Positions 18,201 to 23,180 of a DNA stretch of 23,180 bases are shown piece after piece. The position numbers and the translations under genes were made by a program. Below the pieces are notes generated by a model. It did no database searches. It had not been told where the DNA came from and saw nothing but the letters and a program-made list of their open reading frames with translations. The stretch is from the IMG/VR virus record IMGVR_UViG_3300037584_004363, positions 1 through 23,180 of that record. One strand, 5' to 3'. Each line of letters begins with the position of its first letter. The stretch's first letter is position 1. This stretch comes from a virus.

Positions 18201-18912
18201 AGATTACAGCGCTTACGACTCAGTAATAAATTTATCTAATATAGATAGTGGTAGCAATGCAGTAGTTTCTATGAGTGCAGATTACAAAACTTACGAAGGT
18301 AATGTGACTGGCTTTAAGGATGAAGTATATAAAAATACGATATGGCAGAGAATAGGTGAGGAAGGATCTTACAAATCAGGATCTGTTACAACTGGTGATG
18401 TAAAATTTGCAGAAGTATTACAACCTATAATCAGCGAATCCAGAATTTATGGTAATAATCAAAAGTTAATGAAGTTTTACAGCACAGTAGAAAATGCTGC
18501 GAAGGGAGTTGCTAACTCATCCTCTTTTTATAATGTGGATATAGACAATTTAGTAGAACATTGTCAAGCTAAATTTGACTCCTACTATGCAGGAGTTAAG
18601 AATACAAAACTAACCACATTTGATGGTGGACCGCCAGTTGAAGTTACCATTACATCACCAACACGATTGGTTAAGAGCAAAGGTGGAGAATCATCATTAG
18701 ATACAGGTGAGGGTAAGGTTGCTAAATTTTTACCAAAGAAAAAGAAAAAGAAGAAAGGTGGATTTTTCCAACAGGCCTTTTCTAAAACTAAACCTGCTAC
18801 AATACAAAAAGCTATAAAGCAAGCAGAAGAAGATAAAGGAGATTTTTTAACATTTCAAGAAACTATGAAGGTGGTTAACAAATTTAAAAAAGATAATAAT
18901 CTTAAAAAGTAA
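12238..18912 (+). CDS. 7: giant gp7/gpI-like baseplate wedge protein with LamG-like and CBM-like domains
   Basis: The 2224-residue product is about twice the length of T4 gp7 (1032). Seen in order, the N-terminal strands (1-240) begin LRPEDKVSILKGVTKKIGDR. A CBM4/9-like start is at about 278-420 (NLNIIPNSEFERLEL), and its apparent second half is at about 974-1030 (GTVWVDNLYVDF), with about 550 residues inserted between. A coiled region is at about 1235-1306. A P2 gpI/gp7-like block spans about 1367-1500 (YLRMTDMFGQHFDDIW and KNKGTVRAIKGLISAYG). A LamG/concanavalin-like domain is at about 1530-1762. A conserved FWDYIRLLKYYDQSIFPQIR follows at about 1906-1925, and a Lys-rich tail has seven lysines near 2167-2173. 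gp7/gpI links the gp6 ring to peripheral parts; the extra beta domains probably contact host glycans. The start overlaps the previous stop and the SD is weak. Confidence 0.75.
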   Translation: MASQLRPEDKVSILKGVTKKIGDRSYENGYWGSIVQRDYVLVELLNEAGTVIDYKDLTIAQAGIEIVDEQFKLLPGSHLTAFGFETGTFRIRYRFIRNLAGVEKPILLRSKVGFENNIFEINSDASNIYITDDKKIFGVSEEEYLQNPETAERLFLTNFKYVVDAISPSRTEIRLKAKNIFDNSYLGEYRYQSDFLKLQESMKIENVSSAIEFIGVLDIPANQTAGGPPPPVNFDITQDLKITSNNGGFAFTDNMEGGTLTLPNAYLVGYERTKIKTDLNIIPNSEFERLELNLNTGEPKDISGIGWDPSLHGDAVQIKNWSSGYANGTGPHVGTEAIGYHAKFVRNEGNSGGTCLKFIDQNNAFVDLPDWPTLNSHRRMMVGTEFTNLDGLGTSAGDIMNISLDMKSTVAGKGVTFQMVYPSELVIEDAPVRPPQGYYDPASPGPFESRPEDPPEGFVPNTAAGASTLETKPPSSITDLIVHFNISPPAYFAEVGHTTSLPILGGSGYWKVSSIDGGSIEWSPNVPDSFTKAGTLSQLTDWEWDGSQWVESGLNVPASFPTPPADTVAPADYSGFDVVNVHPFQQPGQGGYPRFKRTTFRGDNRGWQSGTNLAARDSYLVTKLGIDPQFQTDSAFLLLKDDLIWLIAEPNYTTNSDKILLITFDEMFPAVHNSFVDNGNGGTHSIYEDIFKQGRIQSITRTKETGTDSGDDDKTRSNNFIVFYNDGRATDESNKAMRVIIAADNIGEFHLLKNLDEGFNATVSNAGGEMEWAYRGEKESGAEWRHWACVKGTNRVYYLDDGDGDFFELIDDQWFVQGEDSGESNSFEIHFQGVANNYFDVWFSTKHADGHWSNYSGLENTNGPGGGSWINLKSDESGVSERIPLADWAYNAGVVGTAGAELQFGSRNPGAANYNPNAIYDDGSTEFDFDQNPLKEGTLSPQEQWEWDGYQWNNTGGSPTYTYERLNVKAFTTQAGSWNRYNVEAEIPENWNPLVTWYFYIRGHDAYVGEGNVNGTVWVDNLYVDFTLTQQEISTPIYRDFTANITNVVDSSTVRVSRNYNDAAAAVVQENTDVDTLPTENINPITFDNFKVSYLVYNPYDLRTYLKFGNQMFLTTNFKKDVVSNGYPFSVVYKLYEPLPDGIQRNDELVVIKEMADMVEERIKVVDFVDTEVGDVVLKTPDLSNVESPVQRITTDYKTRNDILSQDSDIAESLRNEFLSQSLDSAEINVDYSKFKNFINFSSVRSRIENFKYKVEQIEAETAKSASYAGVSGSFEDINKALNKINEYKNGFDGFEKYMYFQSSSYVSSSLGQFFDNAWPKVPGGNGSFENPYVLASSTSDQAKSWYSEQLSSASVYDTDNFNRLSNLLPEHVKANTSNQTYLRMTDMFGQHFDDIWLYIKALGDTYDRREKLTEGVSKDLLESVGKSLGWQLSDGKSSISLSKYALGKEVTGSSYSNYSTKSERDVSREIWSRIINNMPFFLKNKGTVRAIKGLISAYGIPSTILRVREYGGPDLPDDAVPQFEIGRKFTKALDFRGAQFVSSSWIDDVDSGRKPDTIEFRFKSPTGSNQILVEKHPIDSDVSSSFYIKLKDNDSPDNYGYVAFQISGSDGMKEISSSNLPIYDNDFYSVMVRRTSGSDNPNVSQSFELSVGKYDAGRSKIHLYSTSTLVTDVASSASYNANWETDGNIYIGGSGSIASTDIGVQFSGSIMEYRHWTEVLNTGSFKNHIANPKAYNGNSLSSSYENLVLRYSFDDNKDLSSDTDGIRDTSANQTFTMPGVHNGFTGNFFGNVVDETKTHIPSIGALRRVTNKIRIEANAPKPGAILSYKERATKSAYDLAPVDSNKIGVYFAPTDVINTDIIESVANLNFDNYLGDPRDVQKLEYRGLKDASNNYWRKYTGKNDFWDYIRLLKYYDQSIFPQIRKMIPARAKSNLGILVEPNIFERPKVVIGKDPVIETPIYRDTIKIMDDFVEVTSSFNHDRFTITDYSAYDSVINLSNIDSGSNAVVSMSADYKTYEGNVTGFKDEVYKNTIWQRIGEEGSYKSGSVTTGDVKFAEVLQPIISESRIYGNNQKLMKFYSTVENAAKGVANSSSFYNVDIDNLVEHCQAKFDSYYAGVKNTKLTTFDGGPPVEVTITSPTRLVKSKGGESSLDTGEGKVAKFLPKKKKKKKGGFFQQAFSKTKPATIQKAIKQAEEDKGDFLTFQETMKVVNKFKKDNNLKK
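13837..13884 (+). repeat. internal repeat copy 1 (GTLS...WEWDGxQW) in the giant wedge protein
   Basis: These 16 codons (residues 534-549, GTLSQLTDWEWDGSQW) recur at 15046-15093 (residues 937-952). By my count 38 of 48 bases agree, with TGGGAATGGGATGGT identical in both. The aromatic WEWDGxQW hairpin resembles short sugar-binding or trimer-surface motifs in fibres. Confidence 0.85.
15046..15093 (+). repeat. internal repeat copy 2 (GTLS...WEWDGxQW) in the giant wedge protein
   Basis: Second copy, residues 937-952 (GTLSPQEQWEWDGYQW), of the motif at 13837-13884. In both copies an acidic or aromatic segment precedes it and a Pro/Gly turn follows. The copies bracket about 390 residues that have no visible counterpart elsewhere in the protein. 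Confidence 0.85.
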
Positions 18913-18943
18913 GAAATAGTCTTTTATTTAAGAAAAATTAGAA

Positions 18944-18968
18944 TTGATTATATTTATATATGAATCAA
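18944..18968 (+). promoter_or_regulatory. TATATTTATA element inside an inverted repeat, ahead of the 227-aa structural gene
   Basis: The 93-base gap after the giant wedge gene holds an exact TATATTTATA (18949-18958). It is framed by TTGATT (18944-18949) and AATCAA (18963-18968), a perfect 6-base inverted repeat. The element lies 47 bases before the ATG at 19006, leaving room for a normal leader and the AGGAG at 18994-18998. A late promoter, possibly with an operator-like palindrome, is the likeliest reading. No terminator hairpin with a GC stem was seen in the gap. Confidence 0.45.
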
Positions 18969-19005
18969 AATTTAAAATCCAAACAATACATTTAGGAGTT
19001 TTTTT

Positions 19006-19689
19006 ATGGGATTTCTCAACAACACTACAGTAACCGTAGATGCTATCTTAACTAAAAAAGGTCGAGAGTTATTAGCACAGGGTTCAAACGCTTTCAATAT
19101 AACAAAATTTGCATTAGCTGATGATGAAGTAGATTACAAACTATTTGATGTTACTCATCCTAATGGTTCAGAACAATATGGTGCAGTCATTGAGAATATG
19201 CCACTACTTGAGGCATTTGCAGATGAAAATCATGTGATGAGATATAAGTTGGTAACTTTACCAAAAAATACTCAGAAGATGCCTATTATTTCAGTTCAAC
19301 CAGCAACTGTTCATTTTACGGCTGGTGCTGGATTGGTTCAACCACCAATAACAGTAGCACCATCTACTGCTAATGTATCTGATAATTCATACACATTTAT
19401 ACTACATGATCAAACTATAACTACTATGGTTGTTCAAAATCCTGCTGGTGGACAAGGTGGTGGTGGAGCTACCACTCCATTTTTCTTAGGTGATGATGAT
19501 GCTCCAAATAGTAAAACACTTGTTGCTAAAAGTGTTAGGTTGCAAGTTAAACCACTTGCGGCTTCGGCTGGTACAAGCTCTAAGAGTACACAACTAACAA
19601 TAGTTGGCAACGATACAGGTGCTACAATCTCAATTACAGTTAAAAATAGTGTGGTATTAGGTACTGGTAACCAAACATTATTTCCATAG
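19006..19689 (+). CDS. conserved virion structural protein, first of the post-wedge set
   Basis: The 227-residue product has a characteristic N-terminal part (about 1-95) with NNTTVTVDAILTKKGRELLA (5-24) and FNITKFALADDEVDYKLFD (about 30-48). As I recall, this block recurs in virion proteins of environmental T4-like phages, without a named T4 equivalent. The rest (about 100-227) is Thr/Ser/Val-rich with alternating strands and a Gly-rich loop (AGGQGGGGAT, near 147-156), suggesting an Ig-like or similar beta-sandwich. No signal peptide is present. It probably builds a tail or baseplate part attached after gp7. AGGAG at 18994-18998 gives a 7-base spacing. The next gene follows after 12 bases. 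Confidence 0.75.
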   Translation: MGFLNNTTVTVDAILTKKGRELLAQGSNAFNITKFALADDEVDYKLFDVTHPNGSEQYGAVIENMPLLEAFADENHVMRYKLVTLPKNTQKMPIISVQPATVHFTAGAGLVQPPITVAPSTANVSDNSYTFILHDQTITTMVVQNPAGGQGGGGATTPFFLGDDDAPNSKTLVAKSVRLQVKPLAASAGTSSKSTQLTIVGNDTGATISITVKNSVVLGTGNQTLFP

Positions 19690-19701
19690 GAGACATAAGA
19701 T

Positions 19702-20733
19702 ATGGCTATTTATAAAGAATTTGACATACAACCACAGAACAGCGCAGAATCTGGTGATGTTATAAGTAATATAAAAGATATTGTATCTTCAGGTATGTGG
19801 GCAGAAGGTGCTGCTTCTATCACTACATTCTTCACATCTTCAGTTCAATCTGGAAGTTCAGGTGACTACTACTTAGATGTGTACTCTTCTGATACGGCTA
19901 CTGATACTCAAGCTAAACCTCAATTTTCAGTAGCTTATGGACATTTTAATGGAAGTGGATCATTAGGAAGATCGGGTATTACAGGAAATAGAGCAGCTGC
20001 TTCTATTTATAGACAATTATCTCAGACACTTTTAGGACCTGGTGAAGATCAATTTACATTTGCAGGTTCTGGAGCTCATATAAAACCAAAGTATGTATAT
20101 GCTATATCAGTAAGTAGACAACAACTTCGTGAGAAAATGGATCCAGGTAATTGGGAATTGAAAATAGGAACTAGAAGATTTATTGACGATAGTGGCGCTA
20201 CCACAAATCCTGCAGTAAATCAAGGTGGTAGAGTATTTAACATCGTTAGTGGTTCAATTCAAAGCGGAACAGCTGTTATAAAACATACTGCAACAGAACA
20301 ATTTGGTGGTGCTTATGGATTATTTTATCCTGATTTAGGAATGTTAGTTTTTAACGGACCTATAATAAACACATCTGCTTCATTGGGAACTGTAACGACA
20401 ATAAATACTCTCGGTGGAAATAATGATAAATTCGTTGCAAAAATAAAAACAGGTGCTTATTTTCAGTCTCGTAGAGAAGAAGTAGTGACATCACAACATT
20501 ACTTTTGTAGAGTTCCAAACAAAGAGTTTAACTTTAGTTCTAATCCAACATTTGCTACGGCTTCTGATGGTTCATTTACTCAAGCGACTTTCTTTAAGAA
20601 TCCAAAGACATTTATAACACAGGTTGGATTATATAATGATGCTGGTGAATTACTCGCAGTTGCTAAACTAAGCAAACCTTTATTGAAATCTTACTCAAGA
20701 GAAGCTATTATCAAAGTTAAATTAGACTTCTAA
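19702..20733 (+). CDS. virion structural protein, paralogue A
   Basis: The 343-residue beta-rich, Ser/Gly-rich product begins MAIYKEFDIQPQN. It shares an ordered set of blocks with the next gene: AISVSRQQLREKMDPGNWEL (about 134-153), a GLFYPDLGMLVFNG hairpin (about 208-221), and the C-terminal QVGLYNDAGELLAVAKLSKP (about 307-326). The last block ends in a strand, IIKVKLDF. The closing 'G-L-Y-N-D-x-x-E-L-x-A-x-x-x-L-S-x-P' motif also reads like known phage tail proteins of unassigned role. The protein is likely part of the baseplate rim or a short fibre. AGGAG at 19688-19692 overlaps the previous stop codon and sits 9 bases before the ATG. Confidence 0.75.
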   Translation: MAIYKEFDIQPQNSAESGDVISNIKDIVSSGMWAEGAASITTFFTSSVQSGSSGDYYLDVYSSDTATDTQAKPQFSVAYGHFNGSGSLGRSGITGNRAAASIYRQLSQTLLGPGEDQFTFAGSGAHIKPKYVYAISVSRQQLREKMDPGNWELKIGTRRFIDDSGATTNPAVNQGGRVFNIVSGSIQSGTAVIKHTATEQFGGAYGLFYPDLGMLVFNGPIINTSASLGTVTTINTLGGNNDKFVAKIKTGAYFQSRREEVVTSQHYFCRVPNKEFNFSSNPTFATASDGSFTQATFFKNPKTFITQVGLYNDAGELLAVAKLSKPLLKSYSREAIIKVKLDF

Positions 20734-20751
20734 TTTTGGGAGATAATAGTC

Positions 20752-21750
20752 ATGTTTAAAAGACTAGACCCACAAGATGTAGATAAGACTCCTTTTAAAG
20801 TATATAAAGAGTTTACTGTCACCAATAATGACAGCGGTAGTGGTGTGTATAATTTTAGAGCCATTAGTGGAAGTCATCGTAATTATATATCTTCAAGTGC
20901 TGATGTAAAACATTATCCATCGGCTTCATTCTATTCATTACCATCTTATTTTATGATAAACAGTAGGTATTACAGACAAACAAAACCTGGTGTTAGAAGA
21001 ACAGTTGTAAATCCTTATAATAATTTTGCATCAAATAATCCCGATCAATACAGAATGTTACATCAATCAGCTTCTATAATTTCAGTAAGTAAAACTATGT
21101 ATGGTGAAAGAATAAAACCAGGTTCTATAAGATTAGAAGATGACAGTACAAATGATACAGTAGTAATAGTTGATGATGCAAAAGGTAATTTATATGATTT
21201 AAGTGTATCTTCTAGTTTTGCCAGATTTGCTAGCCATAGTTTTAGTGATGATTATAAAATAGATGAAACGGGTAGCTTTGCAGGTAATATTTTTTACGAA
21301 GAAGGAGTTTTAGTAATAACAAATACAGGCTCAAAATTTGTAGATGTTGGAACTAAAGTTGGAACTGATGGGTATTCTTTAGAGTATAAGTCTCAAGTCA
21401 CACTAAATGAATATTCATATCTTTGTATAGCTGGAGAAAATGAGTTTAATTCATCTACAAATATATCTACTACATTTCAGAGAAGCGGTAGTATAAATGT
21501 TTCAGGCTCTGATAGTTGGAGATTCTTTCCAGCTGGTGATGCAGCAAACAAATCTGGTTCATACAAACATTCATACGAACAGGCGACGAGATATGCTGCT
21601 TTCACAACACATTCTAAGTTTCAACCTTATATTACCAAAATAGGATTATACAATGATTTTGATGAACTGATTGCTATTGGACAATTATCTGCTCCAATTA
21701 AAAACGAAAAAGAATTAGCTTTAGGTTTCGTAGTGAGGTTTGATGCGTAA
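20752..21750 (+). CDS. virion structural protein, paralogue B
   Basis: The 332-residue product is a diverged relative of the gene before it. Matching blocks appear in the same order: FKVYKEFTVTNN near the start, ISVSKTMYGERIKPGSIRLE (about 110-129), NIFYEEGVLVITNTG (about 179-193), and KIGLYNDFDELIAIGQLSAP (about 297-316), ending GFVVRFDA. An insert of about 30 residues before the last block (around GSDSWRFFPAGDAANKSGS) is absent from paralogue A. The two may form a hetero-oligomer on the tail or have split their host-contact duties. GGGAG at 20738-20742 is 9 bases before the ATG. The stop overlaps the next gene (TAATG at 21748-21752). Confidence 0.75.
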   Translation: MFKRLDPQDVDKTPFKVYKEFTVTNNDSGSGVYNFRAISGSHRNYISSSADVKHYPSASFYSLPSYFMINSRYYRQTKPGVRRTVVNPYNNFASNNPDQYRMLHQSASIISVSKTMYGERIKPGSIRLEDDSTNDTVVIVDDAKGNLYDLSVSSSFARFASHSFSDDYKIDETGSFAGNIFYEEGVLVITNTGSKFVDVGTKVGTDGYSLEYKSQVTLNEYSYLCIAGENEFNSSTNISTTFQRSGSINVSGSDSWRFFPAGDAANKSGSYKHSYEQATRYAAFTTHSKFQPYITKIGLYNDFDELIAIGQLSAPIKNEKELALGFVVRFDA

Positions 21751-22391
21751 TGGGTAAGTTTAAAAAGATGATGGAACATTCTTACTTAATTAATGAAATG
21801 AAAATAAAAGTTCTTTCAGGTCATCTAACTGCTTTAGATAAAAGAGTTGTTAAACAGATGTTGGATAAAAAGATGGAAAGCGGTAATGTGAAAAAGACGG
21901 ATTATTTCATAAAAGATATGGGCGGTGGTAAATATGAAATAACTCAAAGAAAAATGGATGCTGGAATCGGAATAGGTTCGAGAAAAGTTTTGAGACATTA
22001 TAAATCAAAAATACAAGTCAAAGAAGGTTTGGTATCTGAAAGAATAGATTATATGGATACAGCAAAACAAATGGTAAAAAAGTATAATCTGAAATCTAAA
22101 GTAAAGATGGTTTCAGGCAAAAACTATGGTGATTACATTCCTGAAACCGATACAATAACAATAAGACCATCTTATAAATCAGTCAGAGAGTTCTTAATGA
22201 CTGTATTGCATGAAATACAACATGCTTTAGATGCTGATAATTTAGGTAAGAGAAAATTTATAAAGAAATACAATCAAGCTGGTACAATGGCTGCACACGG
22301 TGGATTAGATCCTCATGATGATAATAAGTGGGAAGAGAAAGCAGAAAGATTTGCAGAAAAAGAAATAAAAAAATATTTGAATAATAAATAA
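21750..22391 (+). CDS. HExxH zinc-metallopeptidase-like protein in the tail gene cluster
   Basis: The 213-residue basic product carries HEIQHALD at 154-161, a zincin H-E-x-x-H motif in which H154 and H158 would hold zinc and E155 activate water. A third ligand may be a glutamate in the WEEKAERFAEKE helix (about 190-201), as in gluzincins. The region before the motif (about 127-153, with ETDTITIRPSYKSVREFL) forms the usual strand and helix leading into it. The first 100 residues are basic and variable, beginning MGKFKKMMEHSYLINEM. No signal peptide is seen. It may cut virion proteins during assembly or aid envelope passage. The start overlaps the preceding stop, so it is coupled to the structural operon. 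Enzyme activity is inferred from the motif only. Confidence 0.7.
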   Translation: MGKFKKMMEHSYLINEMKIKVLSGHLTALDKRVVKQMLDKKMESGNVKKTDYFIKDMGGGKYEITQRKMDAGIGIGSRKVLRHYKSKIQVKEGLVSERIDYMDTAKQMVKKYNLKSKVKMVSGKNYGDYIPETDTITIRPSYKSVREFLMTVLHEIQHALDADNLGKRKFIKKYNQAGTMAAHGGLDPHDDNKWEEKAERFAEKEIKKYLNNK

Positions 22392-22516
22392 TTTCTGTAT
22401 ATATATTACTAATGTTAACATTTAATTTGGTTATAAAAAATTCTTATAGGTTTTTTAATAAAATATCTTTGCCTTGAATTATATAATCTGAATTAAGTAT
22501 TAATAATTAAAATTTA

Positions 22517-22554
22517 TAAGCAATTAAGCATTAAGCAAATAAGTAATAAAGCAT
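22517..22554 (+). repeat. tandem TAAGCAAT-type short repeat in the gap before the nuclease gene
   Basis: Five adjoining 7-8 base units read TAAGCAAT, TAAGCAT, TAAGCAAA, TAAGTAA and TAAAGCAT, followed by TATAAT (22555-22560) and the ATG at 22564. The 172-base gap around them is very AT-rich and holds no open frame. The array could be a protein-binding site (iteron-like operator or origin element) or simple-sequence drift. The nuclease gene lacks a clear Shine-Dalgarno site, so the A-rich repeat may also act as an unstructured leader. Confidence 0.6.
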
Positions 22555-22563
22555 TATAATAAT

Positions 22564-22917
22564 ATGAAAACTTCTTCAGCGAAGGCCAAAGGCCGTAGAC
22601 TACAACAAAAAGTCAGAGACTTACTTTTAGAGACATTCACAGAATTAGAACCTGATGATATCAGAAGCACATCAATGGGTGTATCAGGTGAGGATTTACA
22701 ATTATCACCAGCAGCTCGAAAACTTATACCTTATGCTATCGAATGTAAGAATCAAGAAAAACTAAATGTATGGGATTCGCTAAAACAAGCAGAAGAAAAT
22801 AGTGGTGATTACTCTCCCGTATTGATATTTAAAAGAAACAGAAGTAAAACTTATGCTGTTTTAAACATAGAGAAATTTATAGAATTGATAAATGAAAATA
22901 ATAAATCTTCTAAATAG
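22564..22917 (+). CDS. PD-(D/E)XK phage nuclease, Holliday-junction-resolvase-like
   Basis: The 117-residue product follows a common small phage nuclease pattern: a basic helix (KAKGRRLQQKVRDLLLE, 7-23), DDIRSTSMGVSGEDLQLSP (31-49) and YAIECKNQEKLNVWDSLKQA (57-76). D44, E60 and K62 fit the D...E-x-K catalytic triad of the PD-(D/E)XK fold, and Q75 fits the later Q often seen in the resolvase and VRR-NUC groups. It would cut DNA at branched or specific structures during recombination or packaging. The glutamate usual in the first helix of some resolvases is not evident. No good ribosome-binding site precedes the ATG. Its end overlaps the primase-like gene by 26 bases in another frame, so the two are expected to be expressed together. 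Confidence 0.8.
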   Translation: MKTSSAKAKGRRLQQKVRDLLLETFTELEPDDIRSTSMGVSGEDLQLSPAARKLIPYAIECKNQEKLNVWDSLKQAEENSGDYSPVLIFKRNRSKTYAVLNIEKFIELINENNKSSK

Positions 22918-23180
22918 AGTAATAGGAAATCGTGGTAGGCGATTAAAGAAAGCCGATGAGTATATGTATTGGTCTCCTTTTACTTCACATCATAAACCAA
23001 AACTACAGATTAATATAAAAACTGGCAAATGGCATTGTTGGGTTAGTAATCAAGGTGGACACAATCTCTTTCAATTATTCAAAAAACTAAAAGCCAGTAG
23101 AGAACAATTCACAGAATTAGGTGATATAGTAGGTAAACCCTCTAAATCACTATCATCACAGACTTCCGACAAAAAGCAGA
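22892..23180 (+). CDS. N-terminal part of a primase-like protein with a degenerate zinc ribbon (runs off window)
   Basis: The ATG at 22892 lies within the end of the nuclease gene; the frame stays open to the window edge (96 residues). WSPFTSHHKPKLQINIK (27-43) and KWHCWVSNQGGHNLFQLFKK (46-65) have the layout of the CHC2/T4 gp61 primase zinc ribbon: 'C-P-F-C...H-K-x-K-L-x-x-N...W-x-C-W-x-C-x-x-x-G'. Only C49 remains; S28, T31 and S52 stand where cysteines are expected. The basic N-terminus (VIGNRGRRLKK) and the later segment (FTELGDIVG) fit a linker towards the catalytic TOPRIM part, which is not in the window. A primase makes RNA primers with the replicative helicase. The family call rests on the surrounding residues. 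Confidence 0.65.
   Translation, partial: MKIINLLNRVIGNRGRRLKKADEYMYWSPFTSHHKPKLQINIKTGKWHCWVSNQGGHNLFQLFKKLKASREQFTELGDIVGKPSKSLSSQTSDKKQ

Noticed and set aside
22430-22457. Possible terminator TTATAA...TTATAGGTTTTTT after the metallopeptidase gene
   Set aside because: The stem would be only about 5-6 A/T pairs, too weak to call a terminator.
22464-22471. TATCTTTG, a perfect match to the Bacteroidota -7 box TAnnTTTG
   Set aside because: No TTTG-type -33 element at the proper distance upstream. A single 8-base match in AT-rich DNA is weak, and the strong Shine-Dalgarno sites in this window do not favour assigning that host.
22482-22487. TATAAT as a sigma70 -10 box for the nuclease gene
   Set aside because: No acceptable -35 hexamer 16-18 bases upstream; such strings are expected in this gap by composition.
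1-23180. tRNA genes, CRISPR array, integrase, insertion sequence
   Set aside because: The gaps are too short and lack cloverleaf-like, spaced-repeat or transposase signals; nothing was found on reading both strands.

Overview
This window is part of the genome of an AT-rich tailed phage with a contractile tail, of the T4-like (gp25/gp6/gp5-OB baseplate) type. All recognisable genes lie on the + strand and are tightly packed. Six start/stop pairs overlap by 1 or 4 bases, and two others abut directly. No tRNA, rRNA, insertion sequence, integrase or CRISPR array was seen. The phage class rests on a T4 gp55-type late sigma factor, a gp5-like OB-fold spike, gp25, gp6, a gp7/gpI-type wedge protein, and the start of a primase gene next to a small phage nuclease. 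The style of the structural genes (Ser/Gly-rich baseplate proteins, very large gp7-like protein) resembles environmental, often marine, T4-like phages. The host cannot be named from this window: Shine-Dalgarno sites are clear, yet the promoter-like motifs do not match T4's in orientation.

Region 1 (1-5438), regulation and modification: the tail of an AbrB-like gene, then a candidate promoter. An operon follows with an unrecognised 673-aa protein, a GT-B-type glycosyltransferase with a possible DNA-binding tail, an HD-domain phosphohydrolase, a small membrane-anchored protein and the gp55-like sigma factor. A perfect-stem Rho-independent terminator at 5441-5468 closes it.

Region 2 (5504-18912), baseplate cassette: a small helical protein, the central spike, two proteins of unknown role, a short basic/acidic protein, gp25, gp6, a DNRLRE/CBM96-like protein, a 101-aa protein and a 2224-aa gp7/gpI-like protein. 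The last carries a LamG-like domain and what looks like a jelly-roll domain split by a long insertion. Together they should build the wedges and hub of the baseplate, decorated with sugar-binding-type folds for host contact.

Region 3 (19006-22391), further tail or virion genes: one conserved structural protein, a pair of diverged tandem paralogues and an HExxH metallopeptidase-like protein.

Region 4 (22392-23180): a gap with a short tandem TAAGCA repeat, then a PD-(D/E)XK nuclease and the 5' end of a primase-like gene whose zinc-ribbon cysteines are mostly replaced. This marks the change to the replication genes.

The TATATTTATA element occurs in three intergenic gaps ahead of structural genes and is a candidate late-promoter element for the sigma factor encoded here. 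The best leads are the degenerate primase zinc site, the HD protein ending in a clamp-binding-like peptide beside a sigma factor without one, the glycosyltransferase with a helix-turn-helix-like tail, the nested domains of the giant wedge protein, and the TATATTTATA elements.
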